Shown here one piece after another: positions 42,991 through 52,750 of a stretch of 64,000 bases of DNA (position 1 is the stretch's first letter; every line of letters begins with the position of its first letter). This stretch comes from Ornithinibacillus bavariensis (GTDB lineage: Bacteria > Bacillota > Bacilli > Bacillales > Amphibacillaceae), in assembly GCF_050433565.1 (NCBI RefSeq), contig NZ_JBNPWZ010000003.1, positions 1 through 64,000 on the forward strand, read 5' to 3'. Both the position numbers and the translations under genes were made by a program. A model generated the notes under the pieces. That model was not told where the DNA came from. It did not search any database and saw only the letters and a program-made list of their open reading frames with translations.

Positions 42991-43959
42991 TCATGATTGC
43001 TGCTTTTCATATGCATCAATTATTTTTTGAACTAATGGGTGTCTCACAACATCTGTTTGGGTAAGATGTATAAAGGAAATACCTTTAATATTTGCAAGTA
43101 ATTTATCCACTACTTGTAAACCCGACTTAATTCCTTTAGGTAAATCGATTTGTGTAAGATCCCCTGTGATAACCATTTTAGATCCAAATCCCAAGCGCGT
43201 TAAGAACATCTTCATTTGTTCAGGTGTCGTATTTTGTGCTTCATCTAATATAACAAACGCGTCATCTAATGTTCTACCACGCATATAGGCAAGTGGTGCG
43301 ATTTCAATTGTCTCTCTTTCCATTAACCGTAGAGTATGCTCAGCACCCAAAATATCATTTAACGCATCGTATAACGGTCTTAAATATGGATCAACCTTTT
43401 CCTTTAAATCCCCTGGTAAAAAACCTAAACTTTCACCAGCTTCTACAGCTGGTCTTGTTAATATAATTCGCTTTACATAACCATTCTTAAGTGCTTGAAC
43501 TGCCATGACAACAGCTAAATAAGTCTTACCAGTACCTGCTGGCCCTATACCGAAGACTAAATCATTTGCTTTAATAGCTGCAACATAGCTTTTTTGGCCA
43601 AGCGTTTTTACTCGAATGGATTTTCCTTTAACATTCTTCGTGATTACATCTTCGAATAAGGTTTCAAATTGATTTATTTTACCATCCTTAGCTAGCTCAA
43701 TTGCATAGACAATATCTCGTTCTGAAATGGTAATTCCTTTTCTGACAACCTGGAGAAGTGTTAACAGTACATCCTGTACGACCGCTATATCAACATCCGT
43801 TCCAGAGACACTAACTTTCTCTCCACGTGTCACGATTGAGACATTTAGTTTATCCTCCATATGTTTTAAGTATCTGTCATTGTTTCCAAAAAGCTCAAGC
43901 GCTTCTTCTGGATTAGTTAGTTCAATATCAATAGCGTTTAAATTTTCTGGCATAATCAA
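42991..43959 (-). CDS. phoH: PhoH-like ATPase
   Basis: A 322-residue cytoplasmic NTPase. Walker A is GPAGTGKTYLAV near 140, and Walker B is FVILDEAQNTT. Members associate with RNA metabolism, and pairing with ybeY is common. It overlaps yqfD by 4 bp, so translation is coupled. Confidence 0.94.
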   Translation of the reverse strand: MIMPENLNAIDIELTNPEEALELFGNNDRYLKHMEDKLNVSIVTRGEKVSVSGTDVDIAVVQDVLLTLLQVVRKGITISERDIVYAIELAKDGKINQFETLFEDVITKNVKGKSIRVKTLGQKSYVAAIKANDLVFGIGPAGTGKTYLAVVMAVQALKNGYVKRIILTRPAVEAGESLGFLPGDLKEKVDPYLRPLYDALNDILGAEHTLRLMERETIEIAPLAYMRGRTLDDAFVILDEAQNTTPEQMKMFLTRLGFGSKMVITGDLTQIDLPKGIKSGLQVVDKLLANIKGISFIHLTQTDVVRHPLVQKIIDAYEKQQS

Positions 43960-45182
43960 TCTCCTTGAGTGATGGGTTGTGCTTTAGCAATATTTTCTTC
44001 AACTGTCATATATAAGTATAGTTTTACTTTACCATTCTCTACCGATTCATGCAAAATTTTTTCCGATACTATCTTCGCCTCTGGTCCCAATTGAAGCTGT
44101 AGCTCCTCCTTGGCTTGTTTGATACCTGCTTCCACAGCTTCCTCATGTGTCCGTACAATTTCGTGGTATTGTTTTTCGCTTAAGGTTGTCTCTTTAATGA
44201 ATATAGGTAGTTCCCATTTTAAGAACTTAATCGGTGTTTGATTAGAATCATAATGTATTGCTTCAAATTCAGGTTTACCAAAGCCCCAAACTGGAAAAGT
44301 AAAATTATTGAATCCCAAAAAATACTTCTTTTCTTTTTTTCCTGTAAGAAGTTCATAATTTTTCTTAAGAGGAATGGTAACATCGACCTCATACCACGTA
44401 CTAGCAATAATTTCACCCTCGGCTGCAACTTTAACAGGCTTCTTTTTATCCTTCCCATCTTCGTTTCCTGCACTATTATCTACTTCATTCAATATTCCTG
44501 AAACTAATACCTTACCAGGCTCCACATAATCATTAATAGAAACTATTGGTAGACCTTTAGAGACGTACATTCGTTTAATAACACCTTTCTTAGCTGCCAC
44601 AATATTCCTCGGACCCTCTACCTTGTCCTCTTTTACGACAATCTTTTCTACGCCCTCTAAATGATATGTTGTCCCTTTCTGATGAACACCAACCCATAAT
44701 AACTCTGGTATATCCTCGGTCAACTTTTGCTGAATCTTTCCAGGAGGATCTAATGTAAAAATCCATGCTCCAGGGTGAACACCATATTTATTTAGTTGTT
44801 TGGATATCTTTTCTTCAATTTCCTTTGGAAGCTCGCCAGTAATTTCAACCTTCCAAATAATATTCGACATGAATAAAATGAAAAATATACTAGCAATAAA
44901 CGAGAGTACAAATTCTTTTCTTCTAAAAAAACGAGAAAATAAAAACGGAAAACCTTTTCGTTCACGAAACGAAATTTTATACTGAAATTCACGTCTAATT
45001 CGTTTGACCTCGCGTAAATCGGATAATTTTACGTTTCCACTACAGGTTTTTTTGTTTTCTCTCTTAATATTCCAAACAGTTATGCCCCTACGAACACATT
45101 CCTGAAAGAACATTTCTGGCATGTGTCCGGATACAACAATTGTTACAAATCCCCTAATAAATGACCCTTGTATTTGCTTCAT
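43956..45182 (-). CDS. yqfD: Sporulation protein YqfD
   Basis: A 408-residue membrane protein made in the mother cell in Bacillus. One transmembrane helix lies near residues 90-112 (FVLSFIASIFFILFMSNII). A large extracytoplasmic region with VEITGELPKEIEE and EPGKVLVSG segments follows. It is downstream of yqfC. The exact role in sporulation is unclear. Confidence 0.92.
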   Translation of the reverse strand: MKQIQGSFIRGFVTIVVSGHMPEMFFQECVRRGITVWNIKRENKKTCSGNVKLSDLREVKRIRREFQYKISFRERKGFPFLFSRFFRRKEFVLSFIASIFFILFMSNIIWKVEITGELPKEIEEKISKQLNKYGVHPGAWIFTLDPPGKIQQKLTEDIPELLWVGVHQKGTTYHLEGVEKIVVKEDKVEGPRNIVAAKKGVIKRMYVSKGLPIVSINDYVEPGKVLVSGILNEVDNSAGNEDGKDKKKPVKVAAEGEIIASTWYEVDVTIPLKKNYELLTGKKEKKYFLGFNNFTFPVWGFGKPEFEAIHYDSNQTPIKFLKWELPIFIKETTLSEKQYHEIVRTHEEAVEAGIKQAKEELQLQLGPEAKIVSEKILHESVENGKVKLYLYMTVEENIAKAQPITQGD

Positions 45183-45254
45183 CTCATCCTCCTGGTTAGT
45201 AATATGATCAGGATTTATGATTTATCATGATGACTTGTAGGAGGTCATTTCATT

Positions 45255-45536
45255 CTACGCGGGAATGAATTTAACCTCCGTAATTTTACCCTCTAATAAA
45301 ATTTCTTCAGGGAGCATCATTTTTAGCACAAATGATGAGCCTTTTATTTGAATATATCCCTTTGTAGTCTTTAATCGTAATTCATTATCTGTAAAGACAG
45401 AAAGGCCTTTATGGTTTTCAATATATACATGTAACTGGCCAATTATCGTCATTCTAGGTAATTCCATGACAACATCGGAAGGCAAGGAAAGATACTTAAC
45501 TAGCCAGGGTCGTAATCGTTGTTGTAGTTTACTCAC
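45255..45536 (-). CDS. yqfC: Sporulation protein YqfC
   Basis: A 93-residue YabP/YqfC-family protein. The conserved LPRMTIIGQLHVYIENHKGL and GSSFVLKMM segments are present. It is upstream of yqfD, its usual partner. Length fits the family. Confidence 0.92.
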   Translation of the reverse strand: MSKLQQRLRPWLVKYLSLPSDVVMELPRMTIIGQLHVYIENHKGLSVFTDNELRLKTTKGYIQIKGSSFVLKMMLPEEILLEGKITEVKFIPA

Positions 45537-45591
45537 AAAAAGAGCCCCCCCTCACATACATATTTATGAAAAATAACATAAGATAAGAACC

Positions 45592-45632
45592 AAAAAACCC
45601 AAAAGCATTATGATATGCTTTTGGGTTTTTTA
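45592..45632 (-). terminator. Terminator between the FloA-linked gene and yqfC
   Basis: AAAACCCAAAAGCAT pairs with ATGCTTTTGGGTTTT around TATGAT, flanked by A and T tracts. Confidence 0.92.
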
Positions 45633-45634
45633 GT

Positions 45635-46234
45635 TTAGGATGACTGCTTCTTTCTTTCTGAAACCACACTGCGATAAGGTTTTCGAGCACGTGGTGATCC
45701 TAGAACCTCTGACATAATGATTCCATTAATTAAGCCTTCTCGATTAAGCCCTGATCTTACATCTTTTTTAAATTGCATTTTATTTTTATTACCTGATGAA
45801 GATGCACTATGCTTAATCTCATCCTGTATTTCAGTTCCTAATGAAATATCCATTTGATTAATTTCAGCAAGTGAGACATCATCACTAATATTCATGCGAT
45901 TTTTTAATTGTTCCATTTGGTTTTGCTCTTCCATGTAAATATTAGTTGTAGAAGTCGTATATACGGTGGATCTCGGTTCCTCTTCTATCTGTTCTTTTTC
46001 AACATAAACTTTCTCACCAGAGGATTGATAAACCGTTTGTTTTGGCTTATGTTGACCTTCTGAAGGGGAAGGCACTGGTGCTTGTCTTGCTGGTTGTGTT
46101 GGATTCTGTTGTCTTGTTGGTTGCTGTTTGTTTTGTTGGCTTTTATTTGCACCTGTTAATACTCTGATAATTCCCATCACAATAATAGCAACAACAACAA
46201 TATTACCCATTAAAAATTCAATTAAATCTTCCAT
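45635..46234 (-). CDS. Membrane-anchored low-complexity protein downstream of floA
   Basis: A 199-residue protein of unknown function. Residues 9-27 form one transmembrane helix (MGNIVVVAIIVMGIIRVL). A Gln/Pro/Thr-rich disordered stretch follows (about 30-75). The charged C-terminal half ends in a conserved-looking block (LNREGLINGIIMSEVLGSPRARK). Position between floA and yqfC is where Bacillus has the shorter yqfB, so it may be a longer counterpart. Co-location with floA and yqeZ suggests a membrane-microdomain role, which is inference. Confidence 0.75.
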   Translation of the reverse strand: MEDLIEFLMGNIVVVAIIVMGIIRVLTGANKSQQNKQQPTRQQNPTQPARQAPVPSPSEGQHKPKQTVYQSSGEKVYVEKEQIEEEPRSTVYTTSTTNIYMEEQNQMEQLKNRMNISDDVSLAEINQMDISLGTEIQDEIKHSASSSGNKNKMQFKKDVRSGLNREGLINGIIMSEVLGSPRARKPYRSVVSERKKQSS

Positions 46235-46273
46235 GTGTTTCCCCCCTTCAAGGTATGGTAGACCAGATTATTT

Positions 46274-47272
46274 TTACTTATTATCTTCATTGTTTTCTTT
46301 TGAAAGTCTTCCGATAGAATCACGCATGTCTGTATCTGCATTTATATTTTCATAATTTAAGTAGTCCATGACACCTAACTTACCGGAACGTAAAGCTTCA
46401 GCAAGTGCAAGTGGTACATCTGCTTCTGCCTCAACAACCTTAGCACGCATTTCTTGTACACGCGCAACCATTTCTTGTTCTTGAGCTACTGCCATAGCAC
46501 GACGCTCTTCGGCTTTAGCTTGGGCAATCTTTTTATCTGCCTCCGCTTGGTCTGTTTGTAAAATAGCACCAATGTTTTTACCGATATCTACGTCTGCAAT
46601 ATCAATCGACAGAATTTCGAAAGCAGTACCTGCATCTAATCCTTTAGCTAGTACAGTGTGTGAAATCATATCTGGATTTTCTAATACTTTTGCATGTGTT
46701 TCAGAACTACCAATTGTACTTACAACACCTTCCCCAACACGAGCGATGATGGTTTCTTCACCAGCACCCCCAACAAGTCGGTCAATATTAGCTCTTACGG
46801 TAATTCTAGCTTTTGCTTTAACTTCAATACCATCCATCGCAATACCAGCAATAAATGGTGTTTCAATCACTTCTGGGTTTACACTCATTTGCACTGCTTC
46901 TAATACATCACGACCAGCAAGGTCAATTGCTGCAGCACGTTCAAAGGATAGTTCAATATTAGCACGGTGGGCAGCGATTAAGGCATTTACTACCCGGTCC
47001 ACATTACCTCCAGCCAAGTAGTGGCTTTCTAATTGATTTGTTTTCACATCTAGACCTGCTTTATGTGCTTTGATTAATGGATTAATAACTCTGCTTGGTA
47101 CAACACGACGTAAACGCATACCTACTAATTGTAAGATGCCAACGCGTACGCCTGCAGCTAATGCACTAATCCACAAAGTTACTGGAATAAAAGTAAATAA
47201 GATTGCAACGGCAATTAAAATAACTGCTATTAGAATTACCGGCATAATCAATGATGCTGTTGCTTGATCCAT
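46274..47272 (-). CDS. floA: Flotillin-like protein FloA
   Basis: A 332-residue scaffold of functional membrane microdomains. An N-terminal hairpin membrane segment (about 5-40) precedes the PHB/SPFH domain (ERAAAIDLAGRDVLEAVQMS). A Gln/Glu/Ala coiled coil follows (about 235-300, IAQAKAEERRAMAVAQEQE). It is 51 bp after yqeZ, its usual NfeD-type partner. Confidence 0.96.
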   Translation of the reverse strand: MDQATASLIMPVILIAVILIAVAILFTFIPVTLWISALAAGVRVGILQLVGMRLRRVVPSRVINPLIKAHKAGLDVKTNQLESHYLAGGNVDRVVNALIAAHRANIELSFERAAAIDLAGRDVLEAVQMSVNPEVIETPFIAGIAMDGIEVKAKARITVRANIDRLVGGAGEETIIARVGEGVVSTIGSSETHAKVLENPDMISHTVLAKGLDAGTAFEILSIDIADVDIGKNIGAILQTDQAEADKKIAQAKAEERRAMAVAQEQEMVARVQEMRAKVVEAEADVPLALAEALRSGKLGVMDYLNYENINADTDMRDSIGRLSKENNEDNK

Positions 47273-47323
47273 AATATTTGTCCTCCTAATAATGTTTTTA
47301 TTCTTATAGGTTAATAAATAACC

Positions 47324-48712
47324 TTATAATTCTCTTACAACTACTCGAACCCCTTCAACCTTAACGACCTTTATTGGTCGATTAATTGGAATGAAACTCC
47401 CGTCTGAAACAACATCGACTCTTTCTTCACCAATAACGGCTACTCCCGAAGGTCTTAATGCTGTAGCACTAATTCCTTCCATTCCGATAAGGTCTAAACG
47501 ATTTTGGTTCGAAACATAGCCTAATTCGGTGGTAGTCCTTTCTCGTAAAATAACGTGACGGAAAACACCTTTATCTAGGCCTATTCTTCTAAATAATATT
47601 ACAGTAGCAATAATTGCTACTAAAAAGGCGATAGCAACACTCATTACCATTTCTGATATATTGGCCCCTGACATAAATAACGATCCGATGATCGCACCTA
47701 CACCGAGAATGCCCAATATACCACCTGGAACAAAGAACTCTGCAATAATCATTGCAACACCTATTAGTAGTAAAATGATAGCTTCCATACCAGCTAAGCC
47801 AGCTACAACATGCCCGTAGAAAAATAATACTAATGATATAAGGCCAATCGTTCCCGGGACACCAAATCCTGGTGAGTAAAGTTCCACAATTAAACCTAAG
47901 CTAGCTAGGGATAAAAGAATAGGAACAACAATTGGATTCGTGATAAATCTAGCAAGTCCTTCTGCAAACGAAACTTTATTCTCTACAACCCTTGCATTAG
48001 AAAGTCCAAGTTCATAAAGAAGTTCGGTTCGATCATCAACGATTCCCTCTGCATAGCCAACCTGAACTGCCTCTTTCGGGGTTAAGGTTAGAAATTCACC
48101 CTTAGGTGCATTTAGATCTGGTAGATCGATACTGGAATCAGCCATAGCTCGTGCATAAAGTGGGTCCCTGCCGCCAGCTTCTGCAGCACTCGTCATCGCT
48201 TTTAGCCATGCTGATTGAGCCTTCTTATCAGCTGCAGTGCCATCACTATTAATAATCCCGCTAGCACCCATGGTTGCCCTTGGCGTCATATAAATAGTAT
48301 CCGTATGTAAAGCAATATACGATCCGGCAGATAATGCCTGACTAATAACAAATGAAGTAGTTGGTACTTCTAAATCAGCGATTAGGGTTCCAATATTATC
48401 AGCAGCTTCTACACTACCGCCCGGTGTATTAATTTCAAAAATAATATGGTCTGCTCCGTCTTCTATTGCTTCTTTCGTTGTACGAGCTAAGAAGGCCTCT
48501 AAACCACGTTCGACATTATGTTCAATTGGTATAACATAAACTAATTTCCCTCCACCTTCCGTATCTGCATGGACGAAAATATTTCCTTGATTCAGTAATA
48601 AAGACAGAACTACCATGAAGAACAGAAAATAAATTGTCAAACGTTTCCTCGGCAATATATACACCCCCTTTATTCTGTTATTTATACGATTAATATTGGT
48701 TTTAGGTTTCAT
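47324..48712 (-). CDS. yqeZ: NfeD-family membrane serine protease YqeZ
   Basis: A 462-residue protein. A signal/anchor (about 20-45) leads into a ClpP-like serine protease domain (about 55-240) with NTPGGSVEAAD and the Ser in LSAGSYIALHT. Four to five transmembrane helices follow (about 250-390), and the C-terminal NfeD OB-fold is at about 400-462. It works with flotillin FloA encoded next. Confidence 0.93.
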   Translation of the reverse strand: MKPKTNINRINNRIKGVYILPRKRLTIYFLFFMVVLSLLLNQGNIFVHADTEGGGKLVYVIPIEHNVERGLEAFLARTTKEAIEDGADHIIFEINTPGGSVEAADNIGTLIADLEVPTTSFVISQALSAGSYIALHTDTIYMTPRATMGASGIINSDGTAADKKAQSAWLKAMTSAAEAGGRDPLYARAMADSSIDLPDLNAPKGEFLTLTPKEAVQVGYAEGIVDDRTELLYELGLSNARVVENKVSFAEGLARFITNPIVVPILLSLASLGLIVELYSPGFGVPGTIGLISLVLFFYGHVVAGLAGMEAIILLLIGVAMIIAEFFVPGGILGILGVGAIIGSLFMSGANISEMVMSVAIAFLVAIIATVILFRRIGLDKGVFRHVILRERTTTELGYVSNQNRLDLIGMEGISATALRPSGVAVIGEERVDVVSDGSFIPINRPIKVVKVEGVRVVVREL

Positions 48713-48821
48713 AAATTTTCATTAATAAACTCTATAAATAAATAGTATCATAGAATACGCTAGCAAGATAGGGAATTAAGCGACAAGTCCAAAGAGAAGA
48801 ATAAATTTTTTTTGCACGGAT

Positions 48822-48854
48822 AAACTAAAAAACCCTTGCGAAATCGCAAGGGTT
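48822..48854 (-). terminator. Terminator of rpsU-yqeY
   Basis: AACCCTTGCG (48831-48840) pairs with CGCAAGGGTT (48845-48854), followed by TTTTTT on the minus strand. Confidence 0.94.
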
Positions 48855-48867
48855 GGTCGGGAATAAT

Positions 48868-49314
48868 TTAATTCAATAGCTCTTGAACTAATTTATTAAT
48901 TTTTGAGCCGTCTGCTTTACCTTTTACCTTTGGCATAACTTGACTCATTACTTTACCCATTTCTTTTTTTGAAGATGCACCAGTTTCTTGAATCGTCTCT
49001 AAAACAATTGCCTTAAGCTCCTCATCAGAAAGCTGTTCTGGCATATATTCTTGAATAATTTTGATTTCCATTTCAAGTTTTTCAACAAGATCATCGCGTC
49101 CAGCTGATTTAAATTCTTGGAGGGAATCTTTTCTTTGTTTTAACTCTCTTGATAAAATTGTCAAATCTTCGTCTTCGGATAATTCACTTTTACCAAGTTT
49201 TATCGATTCGTTCTGTATTGAAGCTTTTACCATGCGAATAACACTAAGTCTTTCTTTGTCTTTATTCTTCATTGCTTGCTTCATATCGTTGTTTAACCGT
49301 GATAATAATGACAT
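48868..49314 (-). CDS. yqeY: GatB/YqeY domain protein
   Basis: A 148-residue protein like the tRNA-binding tail of GatB (MSLLSRLNNDMKQAMKNKDK, and PKVKGKADGSKINKLVQELL at the end). Its role in tRNA metabolism is presumed. It is 15 bp after rpsU and co-transcribed with it. Confidence 0.95.
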   Translation of the reverse strand: MSLLSRLNNDMKQAMKNKDKERLSVIRMVKASIQNESIKLGKSELSEDEDLTILSRELKQRKDSLQEFKSAGRDDLVEKLEMEIKIIQEYMPEQLSDEELKAIVLETIQETGASSKKEMGKVMSQVMPKVKGKADGSKINKLVQELLN

Positions 49315-49329
49315 CTTCTAGCACCTACT

Positions 49330-49506
49330 TTAGAATTTACGCTTTCTAGCAGCTTCAGATTTCTTTTTACGACGAACGCTAGGTTTTTCATAGTGTTCAC
49401 GCTTACGATATTCTTGTAGTGTTCCACTTTTAGCTACACTACGTTTAAAGCGACGAAGAGCATCTTCAAGAGACTCGTTTTTACGAACGCGAGTTGTATT
49501 TGACAT
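49330..49506 (-). CDS. rpsU: Ribosomal protein bS21
   Basis: A 58-residue basic 30S protein. MSNTTRVRKNESLEDALRRF, then RKREHYEKPSVRRKKKSE, is the diagnostic S21 sequence. AGGGAGG precedes ATG 49506. The order rpsU-yqeY is as in Bacillus. Confidence 0.98.
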   Translation of the reverse strand: MSNTTRVRKNESLEDALRRFKRSVAKSGTLQEYRKREHYEKPSVRRKKKSEAARKRKF

Positions 49507-49537
49507 GCTAATTTCCCTCCCTCCGAAGCAAAAAACA

Positions 49538-49570
49538 GATTATAAAGGCATATGAGTGCCATATGCCTTT
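49538..49570 (-). terminator. Terminator of deoC
   Basis: AAAGGCATAT (49544-49553) pairs with ATATGCCTTT (49561-49570), with a TTTATAATCTG then TTTTTTG tract after it. It lies just upstream of rpsU. Confidence 0.8.
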
Positions 49571-49628
49571 TGTAATTATAATATATTCAACTATCATCGG
49601 TCAACTGATTATTTTTTTCTTTTTTATT

Positions 49629-50300
49629 TCAATAGTCCGATGAACCTTGACTGCCGTTTACAATTGCAATACCAGAGCTAGCACCAATACGTGTTGCACC
49701 AGCGTTTATCATTGCCTCAGCTGACTCAACGCCTCTTACGCCTCCCGAAGCTTTAACTCCCATTTCAGGTCCAACGGTTTTGCGCATTAAAGCAATATCC
49801 TCCACTGTTGCTCCACCACCCGAAAATCCAGTGGAAGTCTTTACAAAATCAGCACCTGCTTCTTTCGCTAATTTACATGCCCTTACTTTTTCATCCTCAG
49901 TTAAAAGTGAGGTTTCTATAATCACCTTTGTTAATGCTTGTCCTTTTGCTGCATCAACCACTGCCTGTATGTCCTGCTTAACAAACTCATCATTATCGGA
50001 CTTTAATTCGCCAATGTTAATAACCATATCTACCTCTGTTGCCCCGTCAACAATTGCCTGTTTTGTTTCAAAAACTTTGGTCGCTGTTGATGTTGCTCCT
50101 AATGGAAAACCAATCACCGTACACACCTTAACAGGAGTATCCTTTAATTCACTGTAGCATAATGAAACCCAGTGGGGATTGACACAAACAGAAGCAAATT
50201 CATATTGCTTTGCCTCATTAACAATCTCCAAAATGCTTTCCTTAGTAGCGTCAGGTTTTAATAAAGTGTGATCAATATATTTCGCTATGTCTTTAATCAT
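49629..50300 (-). CDS. deoC: Deoxyribose-phosphate aldolase
   Basis: A 223-residue TIM-barrel class I aldolase splitting 2-deoxyribose-5-phosphate into glyceraldehyde-3-phosphate and acetaldehyde. The Schiff-base Lys is in GADFVKTSTGF (about residue 151). VCVNPHWV and GVKASGGVR are conserved. No other nucleoside catabolic genes are adjacent. Confidence 0.96.
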   Translation of the reverse strand: MIKDIAKYIDHTLLKPDATKESILEIVNEAKQYEFASVCVNPHWVSLCYSELKDTPVKVCTVIGFPLGATSTATKVFETKQAIVDGATEVDMVINIGELKSDNDEFVKQDIQAVVDAAKGQALTKVIIETSLLTEDEKVRACKLAKEAGADFVKTSTGFSGGGATVEDIALMRKTVGPEMGVKASGGVRGVESAEAMINAGATRIGASSGIAIVNGSQGSSDY

Positions 50301-50627
50301 TTTTTACTTCCTTTCGTAAGATGTACGTACCTCTTTTCGTATCATAGCATTTTCAAGTAGAAAATGCTAATTTAGGACTATGAAATTTTTGTCTAATTAC
50401 TCATAGCAGCACAGAAGTTCCGAGCAGTAAGATAATGATGCTTGATTAAAGTGCATAGTTTTTCTTCGGGCATACTCCAAGAAAGCTAGTATGGTTTTGT
50501 TATTTTCTGCACACACAAGCTTCAATTAGGAAACAGTGCTTTAATATAAATTAACAGATCTTCGTTTTCTTAAAACAAAAAAGCAAAGGGACATATCTCA
50601 TCCCTTTGCCATATGCTAGTTATCTAG
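50301..50627. other. Intergenic region, 327 bp, between mtaB and deoC
   Basis: Holds the mtaB terminator at its left end and, presumably, the deoC promoter. No gene or clear regulatory site is otherwise seen. Confidence 0.5.
50573..50609 (-). terminator. Terminator of the heat-shock/mtaB gene string
   Basis: GCAAAGGGA (50583-50591) pairs with TCCCTTTGC (50601-50609), followed by TTTTTTG on the minus strand. Confidence 0.92.
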
Positions 50628-51983
50628 TTATGCATTTGCCTTCATTCTTCCATGAGTTGCATAATCCATAATTCTAACAAATGTTCCTTCATTATATGGA
50701 TAACCAGTCTTTGTTAGCTTAACACGTACGATTTTACCGATCATATCGTGTGTACCTTCAAACTGAACCTTCAAGTAGTTGTCTGTATAACCAACTAACA
50801 TATTTGGGTTATCTTTATCTAGTACACGTTCTTCTGGAATCACTTCAAGTACTTCATTTTCATATCGTGCTGCATACTGTCTTGCTAACTCATCGTTTAA
50901 ATCGATTAGTCGTTGCACACGTTCATTCTTAACATCTTCATCTACTTGATCTTCCATCCTTGCTGCTGGAGTTCCAGTTCTTCTAGAGAATGGGAAAACG
51001 TGAAGCTCTGAATAGCCAACTTTTTTAATAAAGTTGTATGTTTCCATAAACTCTTCCTCTGTTTCACCTGGGAAGCCAACAATTACATCAGATGTAATTG
51101 CTAAATCTGGTAGTGCTTTACGGATTTTTTCAACCTTTTGATAGTAGAAGCTTGTAGAGTACTTTCTTCTCATACGAGCTAGAACAGAATCAGAACCAGA
51201 TTGTAATGGAATATGCAGATGACGGACGATTTTTTCAGATTGATCCAATACCTCAATTACTTCATCTGTAATTTGACTTGCCTCAATCGAAGAAATTCGA
51301 ATACGCTCAAGTCCATCTACCTTTGATTCTAAGTCACGTAGAAGCATAGCAAAATTATAATCATTTAAGTCCTCACCATATCCAGCAGTATGAATTCCAG
51401 TAAGAACAATTTCTTTGTATCCAGCATCAACTAATTTCTGTGCTTGTGTTAATACACTCTCTGGATCCCTAGAACGAAGAAGGCCTCTAGACCAAGGAAT
51501 AATACAGAAAGTACAGAAGTTATTGCAGCCTTCTTGTATCTTTAAGGAAGCACGGGTTCTATCGGAAAATTCCGGAACATCCATTTCTTCAAATACGCGG
51601 TTTTTCATGATGTTGGAAACACCATTAATTGGTTCTCTTGTTTTCTTGTGCTCTTCAATGTACTGAATCATATTCTTACGGTCTTGTGTTCCAACCACAA
51701 CATCAACACCTGGGATTTCTAGAATTTCACCTGGTGAGGTCTGTGCATAACATCCTGTTACACAGACAATAGCCTCTGGGTTATTACGTATAGCTCGACG
51801 GATAACCTGTCTGCTTTTTTTATCACCAGAGTTTGTAACGGTACATGTATTTATAACATAGACATCAGAATCATGATCAAAGTCTACGCGTTCATAGCCT
51901 TGTTCCATAAACATCCGCCAGATTCCTTCTGTTTCATAATGATTTACTTTACAACCTAATGTATGAAAAGCTACTGTTGGCAT
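50628..51983 (-). CDS. mtaB: tRNA threonylcarbamoyladenosine methylthiotransferase MtaB
   Basis: A 451-residue radical SAM enzyme converting t6A37 to ms2t6A37 in tRNA. The N-terminal UPF0004 domain has its three Cys (HTLGCKVNHYE, NTCTVTN and GCYAQ) for one cluster. The radical SAM motif CNNFCTFC binds the second. A C-terminal TRAM domain is present. It overlaps rsmE by 13 bp. Confidence 0.96.
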   Translation of the reverse strand: MPTVAFHTLGCKVNHYETEGIWRMFMEQGYERVDFDHDSDVYVINTCTVTNSGDKKSRQVIRRAIRNNPEAIVCVTGCYAQTSPGEILEIPGVDVVVGTQDRKNMIQYIEEHKKTREPINGVSNIMKNRVFEEMDVPEFSDRTRASLKIQEGCNNFCTFCIIPWSRGLLRSRDPESVLTQAQKLVDAGYKEIVLTGIHTAGYGEDLNDYNFAMLLRDLESKVDGLERIRISSIEASQITDEVIEVLDQSEKIVRHLHIPLQSGSDSVLARMRRKYSTSFYYQKVEKIRKALPDLAITSDVIVGFPGETEEEFMETYNFIKKVGYSELHVFPFSRRTGTPAARMEDQVDEDVKNERVQRLIDLNDELARQYAARYENEVLEVIPEERVLDKDNPNMLVGYTDNYLKVQFEGTHDMIGKIVRVKLTKTGYPYNEGTFVRIMDYATHGRMKANA

Positions 51984-52741
51984 GATGTGCCCCCCAATTC
52001 TTCTAAATGATAGGATATACTTGATAGTGCATATAATGCTGCTGTTTCCGTTCGTAGGATTCTTGGTCCTAGCCGAACAGGGATAAAGTCATGTTGCTTG
52101 AGTGATGTAACTTCCTCCTGTGAAAATCCACCCTCAGGACCGATACAAATCAGAATATGATCATCATTTTTCACCTGATTGATAACCGAGCTAAATGAAT
52201 GAAATTCATTCGTTTTTGCCTCTTCTTCATATGCAAACAATTTTATATCGTATCGTTGACCCTCTTGGATTAGCTGTGATAAATTCATGGCTTGTTTTAT
52301 TTCTGGAATTCGATTGCGATGGCTTTGTTCACTAGCTTCTTTTACAATTTTTGAAAAGCGAATTAATTTCTTATCGGTTTTTCTAGCATCCCATTTTACT
52401 ACAGATCGCTCAGCCTGAAAAGGAATAAATGCATATGCTCCTAGTTCTGTTCCCTTCTGCAGGACTAGCTCTATCTTATCACCTTTTGGCAACCCTTGAG
52501 CAATTGTCACATTAACTGGCAATTCCGTAATAGACTCTAGCCATTCCAAAACCTCTGCAGTCACACGGTCCGTATTTAACTCTGTTATTTCGCAAATTGC
52601 AGCACTTGCATCAAGCTTATTACAAATTATCTTATCCCCAGCTTGCATCCGCATAACTCGTATAATATGATGGGCATCATCGCCCTCTATGCTTATTGTA
52701 TTATTTTGCCAGTTTGCGTTCGGAATAAAATACCTTTGCAT
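51971..52741 (-). CDS. rsmE: 16S rRNA (uracil(1498)-N(3))-methyltransferase RsmE
   Basis: A 256-residue SPOUT methyltransferase. The N-terminal PUA-like domain (QRYFIPNANW) precedes the knotted C-terminal domain with ICIGPEGGFSQEEV and LGPRILRTETAAL. ATG 52741 is preferred over GTG 52750 because AGGTG lies just before it. It lies between prmA and mtaB as in Bacillus. Confidence 0.95.
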   Translation of the reverse strand: MQRYFIPNANWQNNTISIEGDDAHHIIRVMRMQAGDKIICNKLDASAAICEITELNTDRVTAEVLEWLESITELPVNVTIAQGLPKGDKIELVLQKGTELGAYAFIPFQAERSVVKWDARKTDKKLIRFSKIVKEASEQSHRNRIPEIKQAMNLSQLIQEGQRYDIKLFAYEEEAKTNEFHSFSSVINQVKNDDHILICIGPEGGFSQEEVTSLKQHDFIPVRLGPRILRTETAALYALSSISYHLEELGGTSCQQ

Positions 52742-52750
52742 ATGTAGCAC

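Noticed and set aside
46572..47021. 149-codon plus-strand frame inside floA
   Set aside because: Antisense shadow of the flotillin gene, rich in Ser/Ala/Thr as expected from reverse reading.
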